A DNA stretch of 64,000 nucleotides from contig NC_049996.1 in the NCBI RefSeq assembly GCF_000003815.2, forward strand, positions 8,102,012 to 8,166,011. The letters are read 5' to 3'. Positions 61,401 to 64,000 of this stretch are shown here, piece after piece. Under the pieces are notes generated by a model. The model searched no databases and was not told where the DNA came from. It saw only the letters and a list, made by a program, of their open reading frames with translations. A program made the position numbers and the translations under genes. Positions within the stretch are counted from its first letter, which is position 1, and each line of letters opens with the position of its first letter. The DNA comes from Branchiostoma floridae (taxonomy: Eukaryota > Chordata > Leptocardii > Amphioxiformes > Branchiostomatidae).

Positions 61401-63942
61401 CATTGTTAAAATTCAAATGTTGTTAGTTAACCATATGAATTACTCAAAGACATATTGATTGCGCATCACATGTTATTTCAAACAAGCCCTACAATATCTG
61501 CAAATCACTATCATCATGACATTAATGTTTAAGGCATGGTTTTATGAGAATGCTACAAAAAGTAGCTCAGATTAGTTCCCAAAATTGTTATAAGGATCAA
61601 GGCCAGAATATCTACTGTTTTCTAGCAGTTGGATGTAAGATTTTAAATGCAGCTACACATTGTTGCTGAGACAAAGACAGATGTCTATGGAGATATCTCT
61701 TATGAGCTCAAAATAGAATGCTGAATATTACATTTACAGAGCAAACCATATCATTTTTAGCATATGATATCTATGTTATGTTATGTACATACATGAACTT
61801 GACACTTATTTTTTCATGACTGAATCACTGCATTAAGCATTTGGCCATGCTGAAGCTTTTTTTGCCAGTCCCTAGCTTGAATTCTATAATTGTATTTTTT
61901 ACTTTTAGTCCATTTCAAATATATTCTTAGTAGTATTCTAGCTCTCTGTAGTGTTTGTTGAAAATGTGCAATATATGTGTTAAGTTGGTCATGAATACTA
62001 CAGAGAAGACAAAAAGTTTAAACCAACATCATGATTCATAAACAATATATCAATGATAAAAAGCTTCACAATCTCAGCACAACTAAAGCCATGCACTAGC
62101 GTTCCATACAAATTGTTTTTAATGATTCTTATCATTTTCAACATGAGTCTTGAAACACTAAAGCACACAGCAGCTACTGAAGTCATAATTATACATGTAG
62201 CAGCATCACATTGGGACAAGCTAAACAACATGAGAACTACATGAATAACAACGCCTGGTCAGCAACAAAAGTAGCTCAAACAAGCAGTGAGTATGACTGG
62301 GAACAATTTGAAACCTTTATCAATAATCCCTTTTGTGCTATTCATAATTTCCAGGTCAACTTTCAGAGGCACTGATGAGTCAGTCAGGCCTGCTTACGTT
62401 ATGAGACAAGCTTCAATTTAATTTGGCACAGTCTGAATTTGTAGCCACATGTACACTCGATCAGCGACTGTCAATCAGTATTTTTATAGGTCTGGAGGTT
62501 GTACAGCCGTACGTGTCATTTTGGGAGTCACTTTAGTTGAAATTTGTATTATGAGTGATGATAAAAACCAATGAATCCTCACTCCGTAACTGACGTATTA
62601 TAATGGACACAGCAGATTCATTCTTTTCTATTTTTTTTTGCAGCCGTACATGTAAGATTAAAACAATAACTTGCAACAATTTTGCAGCAACAGAATATTA
62701 ATTTAAAGCTGCAACTATTCTAACTGATACATTATGCCACCTGCAATAGATAAATAGACAAATAAACAAAAGAAGACGACAGGACAGAACCCGACAGAAG
62801 GAGACACTGCAGGAAGGAAGATGGAATGATGGGACAGAGAGCCAGAAGGGGCTGGTTAGTGGGGAGGGGGCGGCTTCTCCTGACAACCTGACGGGCAAAC
62901 ACACCAGGAGGAACAATCATTGGACTCAACTTTCCTGTGTGATTTCAAAGTGGTATCCTAAGCTAATTTTAAGCTTTACAGACTGTATGTTTTGTTTGAC
63001 AATTTCTGACCATCTTAATTTTCTTTGCAGAAAAAGAAATGTACATTTAAGAAACTGCTTTTAGTTTCCTGTTTTGCTTCTCCGTTCGGATGATTATGAG
63101 CTTGGAAAAAAACTGGTAGTGGCTATTGCACAGGTCTTTCCTTAGTTATGGCCTATAAGATTTAAGGTTTTATTAAACATAATGATACCAGTAGATGCAA
63201 CTTTAAATGTAGAAAAGTAATAATGGTTAATCAGGACTTATTGTCATCACAATTCTTGTTACTACAATGAAGAATTAAATGAATCTTGGGCCTGTTACAT
63301 ACATTGTGGAGATCTATCAAATAAACAAATAAACATAATTTTCTACTTTTCCCCAATGCTGGTTTCTCCATTATTACAAGATATGTGATGAATTATGATC
63401 TTTACATGCAACAATGTTTTGACACTAATGTTACGTAATGTTTTGGTTAATAAAATGATTTTGTTTGTCAGAATAAAATAAGTTAGGATGGCAGGGATGG
63501 ATCAAATTATTTACTTTGAAAATGACCTAAACTTCAGCCTTTTAATCCAAATCTTAGTCCCAACAATACTTGGGCTGGGTAGACATTATGTGTGCAAGGC
63601 TGTGAACACTGGTAGACATACACGTTTGTTAAGAGTTATGTACTTGTTAATTGTTTTAATAGTCAAGATGTATTGCACGATCATGACAGACAGATGAGCA
63701 TGAAGCAGACAGAAATTAGACAAAAAACACAAACAAAAGGTTATAACCAAAAAAATTAAAAACAAATCCTGACCCTGAAGCAAAACTAAAAGATAGGAAA
63801 TGGTGGCGCTTACGAATGGGCGTTTTGAAGGTTTTCCAAGTGCATTTGGAGAAAGACTGCACGTAGCGAATATGATCGCCGCACCAGTCAGGTGTGTGCC
63901 CGACTATACGGATCTCGACCGGACACACTTGTAGTTTCAGTC
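49468..63942 (-). CDS. SAM-domain scaffold-like protein, 3' part (5' end outside window)
   Basis: Exons, minus strand: 63942-63814, 61376-61312, 60995-60822, 58049-57917, 56277-55986, 55247-55077, 54541-54413, 54182-53935, optional 53104-52961, 52060-51921, 50403-50212, 49632-49468. Every join keeps phase, giving 611 residues (659 with the optional exon) and a TAG. In order: an unrecognised segment with VGHTPDWCGDHIRYV; acidic and Ser-rich linkers; a Pro-rich stretch followed by an EKRREEKERRKEEK helix; a Lys/Ser-rich block (FRSSKRKDKDSSSKDKK); STDSL-type Ser clusters; then a SAM domain (WGNEQVLRWLTALELDQYV to QLDGSKLKGLGV) and a basic coiled tail. SAM plus basic tail most resembles the C-terminus of neurabin/SAMD14-type scaffolds, but no PDZ or PP1-binding motif was seen in the window, so the family is left open. 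Confidence 0.8.
50022..50142 (-). pseudogene. Partial tandem duplicate of the SAM exon with its donor site
   Basis: About 148 bases downstream of the SAM exon donor, the minus strand again reads IQLDGSKLK followed by GTGACT. Before it, the frame QAKIVIGQT matches QAKNVTGQT of the real exon, and a 9-base in-frame insertion (Ala-Leu-Arg) separates the halves. Over the last ten codons all changes are silent. The flanking intron sequence GAAATATAAT is also duplicated. No acceptor of the right phase was found, so it is either a decayed exon copy or an alternative 3' part of the exon. Confidence 0.6.
51326..51439. other. Assembly gap (114 N)
   Basis: A run of N in an intron of the SAM-domain gene, just after an ATCACTATCACTATCATGATC simple-repeat-like stretch. 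Confidence 0.99.
52961..53104 (-). CDS. Probable cassette exon of the SAM-domain gene
   Basis: 144 bases between a CTAG acceptor and GTATGC donor, phase 1 on both sides, so it can be included or skipped without changing the frame. It encodes a Ser/Gln/Glu-rich 48-residue segment with SLSQSTDSLSSAVLTAS. STDSLS also occurs in the preceding exon (53935-54182), suggesting a repeated phosphorylation-type motif. The acceptor has a weak pyrimidine tract, in keeping with optional use. Confidence 0.55.
53464..53790. mobile_element. MITE with CAGGG...ACAAGT inverted ends
   Basis: The left end (CAGGGATAAACAAGTCCACT) and right end (read inward: CAGGGTTGAACAAGTTTTCT) are related, and both continue into GGGCAAG blocks. 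GGGCAAGT/ACTTGCCC motifs recur through the element. CTA lies on both flanks as a possible 3-bp target duplication. The element is in an intron, and no ORF of its own is seen. Confidence 0.6.
56903..56985 (+). ncRNA. Hammerhead-like ribozyme motif of a Penelope-type repeat
   Basis: CTGACGA (56903-56909), one A, a perfect 7-bp stem AGATAAC/GTTATCT with GGAT loop (56911-56928), then GAAACGTC (56929-56936). These are the conserved hammerhead boxes in order (position 7 of CUGANGA is free), with a minimal helix III (ACGU). A shared tail (TGACTGTTTCC, AGTTGCTTGAGTAATTGC) follows, as in three other copies in this window. Minimal hammerheads with weak monomer activity are known to be widespread in animal genomes through Penelope-like elements. 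It lies in an intron, antisense to the SAM-domain gene. Confidence 0.55.
57361..57645 (+). repeat. tRNA-derived SINE
   Basis: TAGCTCAACTGG at about 57370 fits the pol III A box and GGTTCAATCC at about 57437 fits the B box. They are about 65 bases apart and followed by an unrelated body ending GCACTACAAGAGTCTCAACAA. The tRNA arms do not pair properly, so it is not a functional tRNA gene. A second copy of the tail (CACTACAAGGGTCTCAACAA) lies at about 57868. Confidence 0.65.
58690..58803 (-). CDS. Possible alternative first exon of the SAM-domain gene
   Basis: An ATG at 58803 opens 38 codons (start MGNIVEMN) ending exactly at a good donor, GCG/GTAAGC, in phase 0. The next known exon downstream (58049-57917) begins in phase 0, so joining would give a shorter protein with a new N-terminus. 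MGN could be a myristoylation start. The segment lies wholly inside the TIR element. Without the splice the same frame runs on to a stop at about 58474. It could be chance. Confidence 0.35.
58931..58970 (+). CDS. Possible divergent first exon on the plus strand
   Basis: ATG in a strong context (AATCATGG) opens MDVLTNRRFTRSKG and meets a donor, AAGG/GTGAGC. It starts only 128 bases from the minus-strand start at 58803, so the two would share a bidirectional promoter. A GGCGCGGG word between them resembles an E2F site. No second exon was found in the window. Confidence 0.25.
59978..60704. mobile_element. PIF/Harbinger-like MITE with TAA target duplication
   Basis: GGCCCGATTTACACTTG at the left pairs with CAAGTGTAAATCGTGCC at the right, with one mismatch. 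TAA flanks both ends (59975-59977, 60705-60707), the usual 3-bp duplication of PIF/Harbinger elements. The two end regions are packed with the palindromic word GTAGTAGACTAC and variants. No transposase is present; the overlapping frames at 60223-60499 have no recognisable product. Confidence 0.85.
61288..61311. repeat. Microsatellite (CTTGA)n at an exon donor
   Basis: Four to five copies of CTTGA reach the donor of exon 61376-61312 of the SAM-domain gene. The donor's last bases (GTAAG on the minus strand) overlap the repeat edge, so copy-number change would alter sequence immediately downstream of the splice site. Confidence 0.8.
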
Positions 63943-64000
63943 CTAGCCAATGGGAGTGTGCGAAACAGGTTGGAGGATGATAGAGGGAGAGAAAGGAACA

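Noticed and set aside
1-64000. CRISPR arrays, operons, ribosome binding sites, phage or insertion-sequence features
   Set aside because: Introns, TATA boxes, poly(A) signals and animal gene families show this is animal nuclear DNA; the tandem repeats lack the spacer diversity of CRISPR arrays.

Overview
The window looks like nuclear DNA of a cephalochordate (amphioxus, Branchiostoma). The anchor is a sarcoplasmic calcium-binding protein gene whose conceptual product closely resembles, from memory, the known 185-residue amphioxus muscle protein. GT-AG introns, TATA boxes, polyadenylation signals, many miniature transposons and decayed retroelements also fit an invertebrate chordate genome. No bacterial or viral genes are seen. 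Two runs of N (39942-40041 and 51326-51439) are assembly gaps.

Layout. 1-17280: no secure gene. A 3'UTR-like left edge, a decayed LINE with a smaller element nested in it, two identical tandem copies of a 180-bp miniature transposon, an E-box-centred palindrome and a minisatellite (11645-12400). 17290-29410 (+): the calcium-binding protein gene, with two interchangeable versions of exon 2 and two interchangeable terminal exons, predicting four isoforms; its introns hold minisatellites, a CCAAT-rich array and a MITE. 32391-35750 (-): a complete CCA-adding tRNA nucleotidyltransferase (TRNT1), with a tandem array next to exon 4 that has copied the exon's splice acceptor. 36650-38836: a tandem array and a second decayed LINE. 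39870-41375 (+): a ~74-bp satellite that runs into the octamer/TATA promoter of a four-exon gene for a secreted six-cysteine peptide with CS-alpha-beta (invertebrate-defensin-type) spacing and an apparent GC-AG first intron. 42179-46441 (-): a complete seven-exon ADP-ribosyl cyclase of the CD38/CD157 family with a GPI-type C-terminus. 46442-49090: no gene seen. 49091 to the right edge (-): the 3' part of a large SAM-domain scaffold-like gene. Its introns hold several TIR elements, a tRNA-derived SINE, a hammerhead-like motif and a partly duplicated SAM exon.

The genes are independent animal loci, not an operon. The two secreted or surface products (cysteine-rich peptide and cyclase) are neighbours in convergent orientation. 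The calcium buffer and the cyclase both belong to calcium physiology, but co-localisation alone is no evidence of shared function. Exon boundaries were worked out by hand from splice consensus, reading-frame continuity and family resemblance; no alignment or transcript data were available.
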